Assembly (NCBI RefSeq): GCF_040219335.1
Contig: NZ_JAVJSQ010000005.1
Span: 124,001 to 188,000 of the forward strand
DNA length: 64,000 nt
Reading direction: 5' to 3'
From: Gimesia sp.
GTDB lineage: Bacteria; Planctomycetota; Planctomycetia; Planctomycetales; Planctomycetaceae
Shown here in pieces: positions 1 through 8,941 of this stretch (position 1 is the stretch's first letter; each line of letters begins with the position of its first letter). The notes beneath the pieces are model-generated. The model had not been told where the DNA came from, did not search any database, and was given only the letters and a program-made list of their open reading frames with translations. The translations under genes were made by a program, and so were the position numbers.

Positions 1-322
1 TGGGGGAGAAGGCTTCCATGGCGTGCAGCCGGGTCGCCTCGTCAATGTAGGGGAAAATTTTAGGGGCCCAGCCCATATGGTAACCACCGCCCGGATAGGT
101 GGGAGTGGGATGGCTGCCGTTGGGTAAGCAGCCGAAGGTGTCGTGGTAGTTGTGGAAGGCCAATCCCAGTTGCTTGAGATTGTTTTTGCACTGAGATCTG
201 CGAGCCGCTTCCCGTGCCTGCTGAACAGCTGGTAAGAGTAAAGCAATCAAGATTGCGATAATTGCGATGACGACCAGAAGTTCAATTAATGTGAATGCTT
301 TGCGTCTTAAGTGGGTGCCCAT
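1..322 (-). CDS. DUF1559 prepilin-like protein, N-terminal part (runs off left edge)
   Basis: The minus strand from ATG at 322 reads a type IV prepilin-like start: short basic leader, then [20 protein letters not shown], then the [12 protein letters not shown] and C-K-N-N-L-K-Q stretch that opens planctomycete DUF1559 proteins. The reading stays open to base 1, so only about 107 residues are seen and the C-terminal H-x9-DG motif lies outside the window. Members of this family are secreted or surface proteins with a pseudopilin N-terminus; their role is not established. An ATG at 329 is in another frame. Three more full copies lie at 14227, 22161 and 31024. Confidence 0.93.
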   Translation of the reverse strand, partial: MGTHLRRKAFTLIELLVVIAIIAILIALLLPAVQQAREAARRSQCKNNLKQLGLAFHNYHDTFGCLPNGSHPTPTYPGGGYHMGWAPKIFPYIDEATRLHAMEAFSP

Positions 323-731
323 TGTTCATTTCCTTTAAAAAATATGATAAACGGAAATCGATTGATTGAGCGGCTGAATGTATTTAAGAGCGCGAGATAA
401 AGGAGAGTTATTTAAGTAAATATCACTAATTAATAATAATTGAGTTAGTCTATGTGTCAATCTTTTTTCCCATGAGCAGAGGCAGCAGAGCGAGGGGGGA
501 AGTGCATTTTTCAGGATGCCTTGAGGAAAACTGATCAGTTTGTACTGATGTTTTTTTCACTAGATCGAAGAATCAGAATTTCGTTGACAGACGATCCGTA
601 TTCTGAAGTGACAGAAGATGGTTTCTCTGGACCTGAGGGTGGGGCGTAAGTACCATGAATGAAGCCGAAGGGATTCCATCCGGCTGCCTCCGTTCAATCT
701 CCTGCCTGAATCTCAATCTGCATTGATTATC
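323..731. other. Intergenic region between divergent DUF1559 and cytochrome genes
   Basis: About 400 bp without a convincing gene. It is AT-rich between roughly 400 and 460 and must hold promoters for both divergent neighbours. I see no clear palindromic operator, terminator or RNA gene. No copy of the composite repeat found right of 38 kb occurs here. Confidence 0.5.
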
Positions 732-3700
732 ATGCCTGGTTTCTTCAAATTTCTCATCGCGCTTTCAGCTTTTTTTCTGATGGGCACAGTCTGCCTTGCG
801 GAAGATGAGGTGAATTTCAGCCGTGATGTGCTGCCGATCCTTTCGGATCGTTGTTTTCACTGTCATGGTCCCGATCCCACACATCGCGAAGCCGGTCTCA
901 GGCTGGATCTGCGTGAAGCGGCAATTGAAGATCGAGACGGTACGACTGCGGTCGTTCCCGGGAAACCGGAGCAAAGCGAGTTACTGGCACGGATCAGTAC
1001 TGATGATCAAGACCTGCTGATGCCGCCCGTGGACTCGCACCGCAAGCCGTTGACGAAGTCGCAGGTGGAGACGATCCGCAAGTGGATTGAACAGGGGGCG
1101 CAGTGGGGGCAGCACTGGTCGTTTGAGCCGCCCGCGAAGGCGAAATTCAGCGCGGAAGAAACAAAGCAGCATCCGGTCGATGTGCTGGTACAGCGGAAGC
1201 TGGCTGCGGAGGGTCTCACGCTCTCCCCGACTGCGGCAAAGCGAACTTTGATCCGTCGGGTCTCGTTTGATCTGACAGGGCTGCCTCCCACGCCGGCCGA
1301 AGTCGACGCGTTTGTGAATGATGATTCGCCGGAAGCGTATGCGAAACTGGTAGATCGTCTGCTGAAATCAAAGCATTACGGCGAGCGGATGGCGATGTGG
1401 TGGCTGGACCTGGCCCGCTATTCGGATACGGATGGGTTTCAACAGGATGCGACCCGCACGAACTGGCCCTGGCGAGACTGGGTAGTGCAGTCGTTCAATG
1501 AGAACAAGCCCTTCGATCAGTTTACGGTCGAGCAGTTTGCCGGCGATCTGCTGCCGAAGTCGACTCCCGAGCAGCAACTGGCGACCTGCTTTCATCGGAA
1601 TCACATGACCAATGGTGAAGGGGGCCGCGACCCGGAAGAGTCGCGAATCGATTATGTCATCGACCGGGTAAATACTACGGGGACCGTCTGGCTGGGGCTG
1701 ACGCTGGGCTGTTGCCAGTGTCATTCGCACAAATTCGATCCCATTTCGCAGGCCGATTATTACAGCCTGTTCGCCTTCTTCAACAGTATTGACGAGGACG
1801 GCAAAGCGGGGAGTCGGGCAAAGCCTTATCTGAAGTATAAATCACCGCTGGTGGAGCGGGCGATTAAAGAGGCGGAGCAGGTCGTGCAGGACCGGAAGCC
1901 GCTGGAAGCCGCGGCCCGCAAACAGGCGGAAGTAGAGTTCGAACCTTGGCTGGCGGAGCAGATCCAAAAAGTCAAACAACAGGATTTTCAGGCCTGGTAT
2001 CAGCCGCAGATTATCGGGCTGGGTTCGGTGGAAGGCACTGTGTTGAAACAGGAAGCCGAGGGGGTTATCCAGACGAGCGGGCCCGTCCTGCGCCAGGATG
2101 ACTATCGGCTGACTGCATCAACGAAGTTGCCCCGCATTACCGGTCTGCGGCTGGAAGTCTTTCCGCATCCATCGCACACGGATGGAAAATTATCCCGGGG
2201 GAAAACCGGTGAATTCATTCTGACCGATGTGAAACTGCAGGTGCGTCGCGAGGGGAGCTCCCAGTTACGCGACATCGAAATTGCCTCTGCGGTGGCGGAT
2301 GTTGAAAAGTCAGCCAAAGGTCGCAACTACGGCAAAATCAAAGACACACTGGATGACGATCCCCGTAACGGCTGGACGACCGAGACGTACTCGGCCCGCC
2401 AGCAGCATACTGCGGTGTTTGCACTGGCGGAGCCGCTGGTGCTCGAGCCGGGGGAAGAACTGATCTTTGTGATGCTGCATCGCTCCACCGAGGGTGATGC
2501 GAACATTGGTCGGTTCCGACTGCTGCTGACTGATCAGCCGGGGCAGGCCGTGCGGTCGCTCGATCCGATGCCGCTGGAAGCACTGGCCAAGGCGAATGTG
2601 AAAGAGCCGGGCCAGCTGGATTCGAAATTGAGAAAGCGTCTGCTCGAGCAGTTCCTGGTGGATCATGCCGATTACCAGCGAAGGAAGGCGGAGCTGGACC
2701 GGGCGAATGCCCAGTTGGCACAGGTCAAAAAAGCGGCCGGGGAACTGTCGGTGATGGTGCTGGCCGAACGCAAAGAACCGCGAAAGACGTATGTGCTGGA
2801 GCGGGGCGTCTGGGACAAGCATGGTAAGGAGGTTTCCCGCTCGGTGCCGGAAGCGATCCTGCCCCTGCCTGCTGAGAAAACGAAAGACCGGCTGGACCTG
2901 GCACAGTGGCTGGTGGCGGAACAGAACCCGTTAACGGCGCGGGTGGTGGCGAACCATCTGTGGCAGCTCTGTTTCGGCACCGGACTGGTGCGGACGCCGG
3001 GCGACTTCGGTTTGCAGGGAGAGCCGCCTACACACCCGGAACTGCTGGACTGGCTGGCCGTGGAGCTAATGGAACACGACTGGGATCTGCAACACATTCT
3101 GAAACTGATCGTCACCAGCCGGACGTATCAGCAGCGGAGCGACGTCACGCCCGAGCTGCTGACCCGCGATCCCGAGAACCGCTTGCTGGCCCGCGGAGCT
3201 CGCTTCCGTTTGCCCAGCTGGATGATTCACGATGCGGCCCTGCAGGCCAGCGGACTGCTCAACCCGGCACAAGGGGGGCCGCCGGTGATGCCTTACCAGC
3301 CGCCGGGTGTCTGGGCCGAAATGTTCATGGGACGCTTTACGTATGAACCGAGCCAGGGAGCGGCGCAGTACCGCAGGAGCCTGTATGCGTTCTGGCGACG
3401 TTCGAGTGCGCCGACGTTTCTGTTCGACAGTGCCCAGCGGCGGGTCTGTGAAGTGCAGCCGCGGCGGACGAATACTCCGTTGCAGGCGTTGACCCTGTTG
3501 AACGATGTGACGATTCTGGAATCTTCACGTGAGCTGGCACGGACTGCGATTCAAGAGGAACAGACGCCGGCTGAGCGGATCGATTTCATTGCCCAGCGGA
3601 TTCTGTCCCGTGTCCTGACTGCACGGGAGCAGACCGTGCTGGAACGCGAGTATGAGCAGTCACGCGATTATTATCAGAGTCATCCTGAGGCCGCGCTGGA

Positions 3701-3818
3701 ACTACTTGATGTAGGACAGCCGCCAGCCACGAGCAAGGTGGCACCCGATGAGCTGGCGTCCTGGATGGTGGTTGCGAGCATGATCTTTAACCTGGATGAG
3801 GCGATTACCCATGAATGA
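732..3818 (+). CDS. Planctomycetal cytochrome / DUF1549-DUF1553 (PSD1) protein
   Basis: Secreted, about 1028 aa. The start is taken as ATG at 732; a TTG three codons upstream is also in frame. From there a hydrophobic signal peptide ends near CLAEDE. Around residue 41 is a c-type haem motif, C-F-H-C-H, of the PSCyt1 type. DUF1549 (PSCyt2) follows with the marker TLIRRVSFDLTGLPPTPAEV and a second Cys pair in the QCHSHKFDP segment. The C-terminal third is DUF1553 (PSD1). These proteins are abundant in planctomycetes and are thought to be periplasmic haem proteins acting with DUF1501 partners on unknown substrates. The stop overlaps the next gene by 8 bp, so the two are translationally linked. 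Confidence 0.93.
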   Translation: MPGFFKFLIALSAFFLMGTVCLAEDEVNFSRDVLPILSDRCFHCHGPDPTHREAGLRLDLREAAIEDRDGTTAVVPGKPEQSELLARISTDDQDLLMPPVDSHRKPLTKSQVETIRKWIEQGAQWGQHWSFEPPAKAKFSAEETKQHPVDVLVQRKLAAEGLTLSPTAAKRTLIRRVSFDLTGLPPTPAEVDAFVNDDSPEAYAKLVDRLLKSKHYGERMAMWWLDLARYSDTDGFQQDATRTNWPWRDWVVQSFNENKPFDQFTVEQFAGDLLPKSTPEQQLATCFHRNHMTNGEGGRDPEESRIDYVIDRVNTTGTVWLGLTLGCCQCHSHKFDPISQADYYSLFAFFNSIDEDGKAGSRAKPYLKYKSPLVERAIKEAEQVVQDRKPLEAAARKQAEVEFEPWLAEQIQKVKQQDFQAWYQPQIIGLGSVEGTVLKQEAEGVIQTSGPVLRQDDYRLTASTKLPRITGLRLEVFPHPSHTDGKLSRGKTGEFILTDVKLQVRREGSSQLRDIEIASAVADVEKSAKGRNYGKIKDTLDDDPRNGWTTETYSARQQHTAVFALAEPLVLEPGEELIFVMLHRSTEGDANIGRFRLLLTDQPGQAVRSLDPMPLEALAKANVKEPGQLDSKLRKRLLEQFLVDHADYQRRKAELDRANAQLAQVKKAAGELSVMVLAERKEPRKTYVLERGVWDKHGKEVSRSVPEAILPLPAEKTKDRLDLAQWLVAEQNPLTARVVANHLWQLCFGTGLVRTPGDFGLQGEPPTHPELLDWLAVELMEHDWDLQHILKLIVTSRTYQQRSDVTPELLTRDPENRLLARGARFRLPSWMIHDAALQASGLLNPAQGGPPVMPYQPPGVWAEMFMGRFTYEPSQGAAQYRRSLYAFWRRSSAPTFLFDSAQRRVCEVQPRRTNTPLQALTLLNDVTILESSRELARTAIQEEQTPAERIDFIAQRILSRVLTAREQTVLEREYEQSRDYYQSHPEAALELLDVGQPPATSKVAPDELASWMVVASMIFNLDEAITHE

Positions 3819-5268
3819 GCCACTGGAACATTCGGCACTGGAAGTCTCCCGCCGCTATTTTCTGGGGCAGGGCGCAGGCGTTGGTCTGGGTGCGATGGCG
3901 CTGGGACTGCTGGAAGCGACACGCAGTCAGGCGGCTGAGAAGGCACCAGTGATTGGTCTGCCCGATCTGCCGCACAAGCCACCCAAAGCGAAGAACGTGA
4001 TCTTCCTGACACAGTCGGGAGGGCCGTCGCAGATTGAACTGTTCGATTACAAACCCAACCTGATGAAGTGGGCGGGGAAGGAACTGCCCGAAAGCGTAAG
4101 AGGCGGTCAGCGACTGACGACGATGACCGCTAATCAGAAGCAGCTGATTATGCCTTCGCGGACGAAATTCAAACGCTATGGCGAGAGCGGGGCGACGCTG
4201 GGCGAGTGGCTGCCTTACCATGGTGAAGTGGCGGACGAGCTTTGCTTCATCAAGTCGATGAACACCGATCAGATCAATCATGCGCCGGCGATGACGAAGT
4301 TTCTGACCGGACATCAGCTGCCGGGGCGACCGTCAATCGGGGCCTGGTCGAGTTATGGACTGGGGAGCGAGAACCGGAATCTGCCTGACTACCTGGTGTT
4401 GATCTCTAAGATGAAGCGGCCCAGCGATCAGCCGTTGTATGATCATTACTGGGGCAGCGGATTTCTGCCGTCCCGTTACCAGGGGGTGAAGCTGCGAAAC
4501 GCGAAAGAGCCGGTCTTGTATCTGCGCGATCCGGACGGGATGCCGCGTCCGATTCGGCGGGGGATGCTGGACGGCATTGCGGAACTGAATCAGATGCGGC
4601 TCGAGCAGACCGGGGATCCCGAAATTGAAACCCGGATCCGGCAATACGAAATGGCGTGGCGGATGCAATCGAGTATTCCCGAGCTGAATGATTTGAGCGA
4701 CGAGCCGGAATCGACGTTTGAGCTGTATGGTCCCGATTCACGTCGGCCCGGCAGTTACGCGGCCAACTGTGTGCTGGCACGGCGGTTGATCGAGCGGGGC
4801 GTGCGGTTCGTGCAGCTGTTTCACCCGGACTGGGATCATCACAGCCGTCTCGGATCCTGGTGCGTGGCCCGCTGTCGGGATACCGACCAGGCGAGTGCCG
4901 CTTTGGTGAAAGATCTCAAGCAGCGCGGTCTACTGGATGAGACCCTGGTGATCTGGGGCGGTGAGTTCGGCCGCGGTGTGGCGGGGCAGGGAAAATGGGA
5001 CAGCCCCGAAGGGGGCCGCGACCATCATCCGCGGTGCTTCACAACCTGGCTGGCCGGGGGGGGAGTCAAGCCGGGGATGACCTACGGCATGACCGATGAA
5101 TTCAGTTACAACGTGGCCGAGAATCCGGTGCATGTTCGCGATCTGCATGCGACTGTACTGCATCTGCTGGGGATTGATCACGAGCGATTTACGTATCGAC
5201 ATCAGGGACTAGATTTTAAACTGACGGGCGTTGAACCGTCCAGAATTGTTGAGGAGATACTGGTATGA
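3811..5268 (+). CDS. DUF1501 protein (Tat-exported)
   Basis: About 485 aa from ATG 3811, which overlaps the upstream stop as ATGAATGA; an ATG at 3796 is also in frame. A twin-arginine-like signal (S-R-R-Y-F-L) precedes a hydrophobic stretch ending in QAAE. The body matches DUF1501, a family related in fold to alkaline phosphatases and sulfatases: an opening VIFLTQSGGPSQIELFDYKP segment, [20 protein letters not shown], and a late RDHHPR and DLHATVLHLLGID segment rich in potential metal ligands. It is the usual partner of the cytochrome gene just upstream; two more such pairs are in this window. The substrate is unknown. Confidence 0.93.
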   Translation: MNEPLEHSALEVSRRYFLGQGAGVGLGAMALGLLEATRSQAAEKAPVIGLPDLPHKPPKAKNVIFLTQSGGPSQIELFDYKPNLMKWAGKELPESVRGGQRLTTMTANQKQLIMPSRTKFKRYGESGATLGEWLPYHGEVADELCFIKSMNTDQINHAPAMTKFLTGHQLPGRPSIGAWSSYGLGSENRNLPDYLVLISKMKRPSDQPLYDHYWGSGFLPSRYQGVKLRNAKEPVLYLRDPDGMPRPIRRGMLDGIAELNQMRLEQTGDPEIETRIRQYEMAWRMQSSIPELNDLSDEPESTFELYGPDSRRPGSYAANCVLARRLIERGVRFVQLFHPDWDHHSRLGSWCVARCRDTDQASAALVKDLKQRGLLDETLVIWGGEFGRGVAGQGKWDSPEGGRDHHPRCFTTWLAGGGVKPGMTYGMTDEFSYNVAENPVHVRDLHATVLHLLGIDHERFTYRHQGLDFKLTGVEPSRIVEEILV

Positions 5269-6203
5269 GGCGGTGGGCGCTGCTGTCATTATTTGTTGCA
5301 GGCATGATTTGTGGGCTGGTGAGTGCTGTTGAGGCACGCGAGCCGGATGCGGTGATTGATATCTGGCCCGGGATGGCGCCGGGCGAAACGACTAAGAATA
5401 CCGGGGAAAAACTGCCGCGACGGGAGAATGAAAATCCGCCGGCAACCCGCGTTAAAAATATTACGCGACCGCAGCTGTTTCTCTATCAGCCACCGGCGGG
5501 CAAACGGAACGGGTCGGCAGTGCTGATCTTTCCCGGCGGAGGCTATAACTACGTGGTCGCTGACAAAGAGGGATCAGAGACGGCCCAGTGGTTAAATTCG
5601 ATGGGGATCACGGCGTTTGTGGTGCACTATCGAACCAAGCCTGGCAAGACTCCCCCCGAGCGGGCGAACGAAAAACTGCCGGCATTTTCTGAACGTCCTC
5701 TACAGGACGGGCAGCGGGCATTGAGCCTGGTGCGCGAGCGGGCCAAAGAGTGGGATCTGAAACCAGACCAGATTGGCGTGATCGGTTTTTCGGCAGGCGG
5801 TCAGGCGGCGGCGCTGGTGACGTCCCGGTTTGACGAACGGGCGTATCCGGCACAGGATGCGACCGACAAAGTTTCGTGTCGGCCGGACTTCAGCCTGTTG
5901 ATTTATCCATGGCGGCTGATGGATGACAAGACCGGGAAACTGAATGAAGTTTTCACGGTTTCGAAAAAGACACCACCGGTGTTCATGGCTCACGCCCATG
6001 ACGACCACGCGACACCGCTGAGCAGCATTCTGTATTATACGGCTCTCAAAAATAACGGCGTCGGGGCTGAACTGCACATCTATGAAACGGGCGGTCACGG
6101 TTACGGGATGCGTCCGGTGGCCGATTCGAATGTCGACAGCTGGACCGACCGCGCCGCAGACTGGCTGCGGCTGCGGAAACTGGCTTCGCCGGAATGTGAT
6201 TAA
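5265..6203 (+). CDS. Secreted alpha/beta-hydrolase, BD-FAE / acetyl-esterase-like
   Basis: 312 aa, starting ATG 5265 in a 4-bp ATGA overlap with the DUF1501 stop, so it is part of the 732-6203 operon. Signal peptide residues 1-24. The alpha/beta-hydrolase signature is complete: oxyanion-type PGGGY near 90, nucleophile elbow G-F-S-A-G-G with Ser176, acidic residue in HAHDD near 246-247 and His278 in GGHGYG. Proteins of this type are often carbohydrate esterases removing acyl groups from plant or algal polysaccharides. The operon context suggests glycan deacylation; the exact substrate is inference. Confidence 0.88.
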   Translation: MRRWALLSLFVAGMICGLVSAVEAREPDAVIDIWPGMAPGETTKNTGEKLPRRENENPPATRVKNITRPQLFLYQPPAGKRNGSAVLIFPGGGYNYVVADKEGSETAQWLNSMGITAFVVHYRTKPGKTPPERANEKLPAFSERPLQDGQRALSLVRERAKEWDLKPDQIGVIGFSAGGQAAALVTSRFDERAYPAQDATDKVSCRPDFSLLIYPWRLMDDKTGKLNEVFTVSKKTPPVFMAHAHDDHATPLSSILYYTALKNNGVGAELHIYETGGHGYGMRPVADSNVDSWTDRAADWLRLRKLASPECD

Positions 6204-6210
6204 TCTTCGC

Positions 6211-7326
6211 TTAATCTTTTAAGGGAGCTGACTCGCAGTTCTTCAAGGCGAGCAGCGTGTAGGCGGTGACCAGGTTGGGGGCTCCTTCAAACCAGCGATT
6301 GGATTTGGAGTTGACCCAACTGCCATTGTCCTGCTGCAGGGTAAACAGGTGATCGGCGAGTTCCTTGCGCCAGTCGTGTGTTTTGCCTGTGCTGTCTTTG
6401 ACCTGCGCGAGGTCGGCGGTGTCGAGTGCTTTGGCAAACAGCTGGTAATAGTAGTAGAGACCGTTGTCGCCCATCCCGGGATTGTTCTGGACGGTGTAGT
6501 TTTTTTGAATCCAGTCCAAGGCAGCTTTGACGCGGGGATCTTTGGGAGTCAAGCCCGCGTAGATCATGCTTTTGAGACCGGCATAGGTCATGCTGCCGTA
6601 TGAGCGGAGGCCTTCGTCCTGTGTTTTGCCGGAAGGGGACGATCCGCCGGCGGCGACCGTGTAATAGAAGCCTCCATCGTTGATCTTCGCGGCAGCCGGT
6701 GAGGTGTTATATTCGCTTTCCAGGTTCTGACAACGGGAGACGAAGGTCAGTGCTTTTTGAATCGCGGGGTCATCGTCTTTGGCACCGGCGGCTTTGAGGG
6801 CCTGGATCATGAAGGCAGTGTTGGAGAGGTCGGGGCGACCGCCGTCGGGGCTGTAGCCTGCACCGCCGTAGGAGAGATCGCTGGGTTTCACATCTTTGCT
6901 TTCGTCGAATTGCAGACTGCGGAGGAATTTTCCGGCCTTGTTGATCTGCTCGTCATATTTGCCCGATTTGTTGGCGGCCTGCAGGGTCATCAGGGCGATG
7001 GCGGTTTCATAGCCAGCGTGATTGCTGCGAGCCGAACAGATGCGACCATCTTCCTGACAGAAAGCAGACAACCGGTTGAGTGCTTTGGCGACGGTGGGAT
7101 CGTCGAGGGGGACGCCCGATTCAATGAGCGCGGTGGTGACCAGGGCGGAGATGCCGGCGGCTTCGCTGAAGGTCCAGGTTCCATCTTCGTTCTGGGAGTT
7201 CTTGAGGAACGTGATCGCTTTGTCACGGGACACTTTGAGTCGCGCCGGCTCCGGTCCGGCCGCCATGACCAGGCTGGTACTGAAGCTGAGGACACCGATT
7301 AACATCACTCGAAGAAAACCGACCAT
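6211..7326 (-). CDS. Secreted prenyltransferase/squalene-oxidase-repeat (alpha/alpha toroid) protein
   Basis: 371 aa with a signal peptide (about residues 1-22, ending MAAG). Several QW-like repeats are visible, for example SQNEDGTWTFSEAAG near the N-terminus, and QQDNGSWVN near the C-terminus, separated by helices, as in the alpha6/alpha6 barrel of the prenyltransferase beta-subunit and squalene cyclase superfamily. Secreted planctomycete proteins of this shape are not known to make terpenes; the toroid may act as a scaffold or hydrolase-like domain. It converges on the esterase gene with only 7 bp between the two stops. Confidence 0.8.
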   Translation of the reverse strand: MVGFLRVMLIGVLSFSTSLVMAAGPEPARLKVSRDKAITFLKNSQNEDGTWTFSEAAGISALVTTALIESGVPLDDPTVAKALNRLSAFCQEDGRICSARSNHAGYETAIALMTLQAANKSGKYDEQINKAGKFLRSLQFDESKDVKPSDLSYGGAGYSPDGGRPDLSNTAFMIQALKAAGAKDDDPAIQKALTFVSRCQNLESEYNTSPAAAKINDGGFYYTVAAGGSSPSGKTQDEGLRSYGSMTYAGLKSMIYAGLTPKDPRVKAALDWIQKNYTVQNNPGMGDNGLYYYYQLFAKALDTADLAQVKDSTGKTHDWRKELADHLFTLQQDNGSWVNSKSNRWFEGAPNLVTAYTLLALKNCESAPLKD

Positions 7327-7527
7327 TTGATACTCCTGAAAGTTGAAAGAAATTTTGACGACTCATGAGCTGCATAATGCGGGAGCCGCAAAATGTGTTC
7401 CGGTTTCCCTCAAGTCTACGGCTGGTCAATCGGCGGGGAAACCCATTCTCTGAAGAGAAAAGGTGATTTGAGGTGTGGAAAATATCGGCGCAGGTGTCGC
7501 AAAAACCGTCAGGTGTGTGATATCAGA

Positions 7528-8916
7528 TCAGGAGTTGAGAATCTGTTTGACCACGTGTCCGTGCACATCGGTAAGACGGAAGTCCCGTCCTGCGTGGCGG
7601 TAAGTGAGTTGTTCGTGGTCGAGTCCCATGATGTGCAGGATGGTGGCATGGAAGTCGTGGATGTGGACCAGGTCTTTCACAACGTAGTTACCGATGTCGT
7701 CGGATTCGCCGTGAATCACGCCGCCACGTACATTTCCGCCGGCCAGCCAGCAGGAGAACGCGTTGGGGTGATGCGTGCGGGATTTGGTTCCTTTGCCATC
7801 CTGGGCCCAGGGGGAGCGGCCGAATTCGGTGCAGAAGACGAGCAGGGTTTCTTCGAACAGGCCCCGCTGTTTGAGGTCGGTGATCAGGGCGGCGATGGGC
7901 TGATCGACGCGGCGGGCGTATTTTTCGTGCGAGGCCATGTCGCGGTGCGCGGCATCCCAGTTGTCCCGGCAGGCACCGACGGCGTCGATGATTTCGACAA
8001 AGCGGACACCCCGTTCGATGAGACGGCGGGCCATGATGCACTGGGCCGCATAGCTGGCCTGGTCTCCCTGTTCGGCTCCGTAGAGTTCGAGTGTTGACTT
8101 GGATTCCCGGGAGAGGTCGAGTGCTTCGGGGGCCTGGCGCTGGAGACCGGAGGCGGCTTTGAAGGTACTCATGCGACCGGAAAGCTTGGGATCGTGATCG
8201 CGGCGATCCAGGTGCCGCTGATTCAGTTTCTGCAGCAAGGAGAGTTCGAGCTGCTGGCGGGAATGCGACGTGGGAGATTTGAGATAGGGAATCGGATCGT
8301 TGCCGGGCATGACGCGGACGCCGGTGTTGACTGCGGGGAGGAAGTTGGCATCCCACAGCTGGGGTCCATTGTAGGGGCGATGCTCGGAGATAACGACGTG
8401 TGACGGGAGGTTCGGGTTGAATGATTTCAAGCCGTAACTCAGCCAGGCCCCCATGCCGGGCATGGCTGCGGTGGTGCTGCCGGTATGCAGCTGCAGGGTG
8501 GCTTCGCCGTGGTCGCGATGATCGCAGTTCATGGAGCGGATCAATGCGACTTCGTGCATCTGTTTGCGGATCTCGGGGAAGAGGTCGCTGACTTCGGTGC
8601 CGCACTCCCGGTTGGGGCGGAATTTCCAGAGTGGGGCTTTGAGATAGCGTTCTACTTTGGGCTGACTGGAGACGGCGGCTTTGTTTTCGTTGCCGATCGA
8701 CTGGTCGTGCCGTTTGGTGAGTTCGGGTTTGGGGTCGAAGGTGTCGACATGCGAGTAGCCCCCGGACATGTAGAGCATGATTACGTGCTTTGCGCGGGGC
8801 CGGTGGTGCGGGGCCGCGAGTTCGGCAGGCAATACGCGCGGAAGCCAGAGACCTGCGGACGTTCCCAGGCCGGCTTGCAGAAGCTGTCGTCGTGAGATCA
8901 ATGCGGAATCGGACAT
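7528..8916 (-). CDS. DUF1501 protein (Tat-exported)
   Basis: 462 aa from ATG 8916. The open frame extends further upstream but only by running antisense-free into the preceding gene; the Tat-like leader (I-S-R-R-Q-L-L-Q) fixes the start. It has the family markers HVIMLYMSGGYSHVDTFDPK, LKQRGLFEETLLVFCTEFGR and HDFHATILHIMGLDHE. The start lies 25 bp after the stop of the cytochrome gene at 8942-11491, the usual partner. It is the last gene of a long minus-strand run that begins with the regulator at 16080. Confidence 0.93.
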   Translation of the reverse strand: MSDSALISRRQLLQAGLGTSAGLWLPRVLPAELAAPHHRPRAKHVIMLYMSGGYSHVDTFDPKPELTKRHDQSIGNENKAAVSSQPKVERYLKAPLWKFRPNRECGTEVSDLFPEIRKQMHEVALIRSMNCDHRDHGEATLQLHTGSTTAAMPGMGAWLSYGLKSFNPNLPSHVVISEHRPYNGPQLWDANFLPAVNTGVRVMPGNDPIPYLKSPTSHSRQQLELSLLQKLNQRHLDRRDHDPKLSGRMSTFKAASGLQRQAPEALDLSRESKSTLELYGAEQGDQASYAAQCIMARRLIERGVRFVEIIDAVGACRDNWDAAHRDMASHEKYARRVDQPIAALITDLKQRGLFEETLLVFCTEFGRSPWAQDGKGTKSRTHHPNAFSCWLAGGNVRGGVIHGESDDIGNYVVKDLVHIHDFHATILHIMGLDHEQLTYRHAGRDFRLTDVHGHVVKQILNS

Positions 8917-8941
8917 ACTGCGTTCCTGGTGGATTGCGGGG

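Noticed and set aside
7393-8097. Long plus-strand frame antisense to the DUF1501 gene
   Set aside because: Caused by high-GC codon bias of the real minus-strand gene; no family resemblance and no ribosome site.
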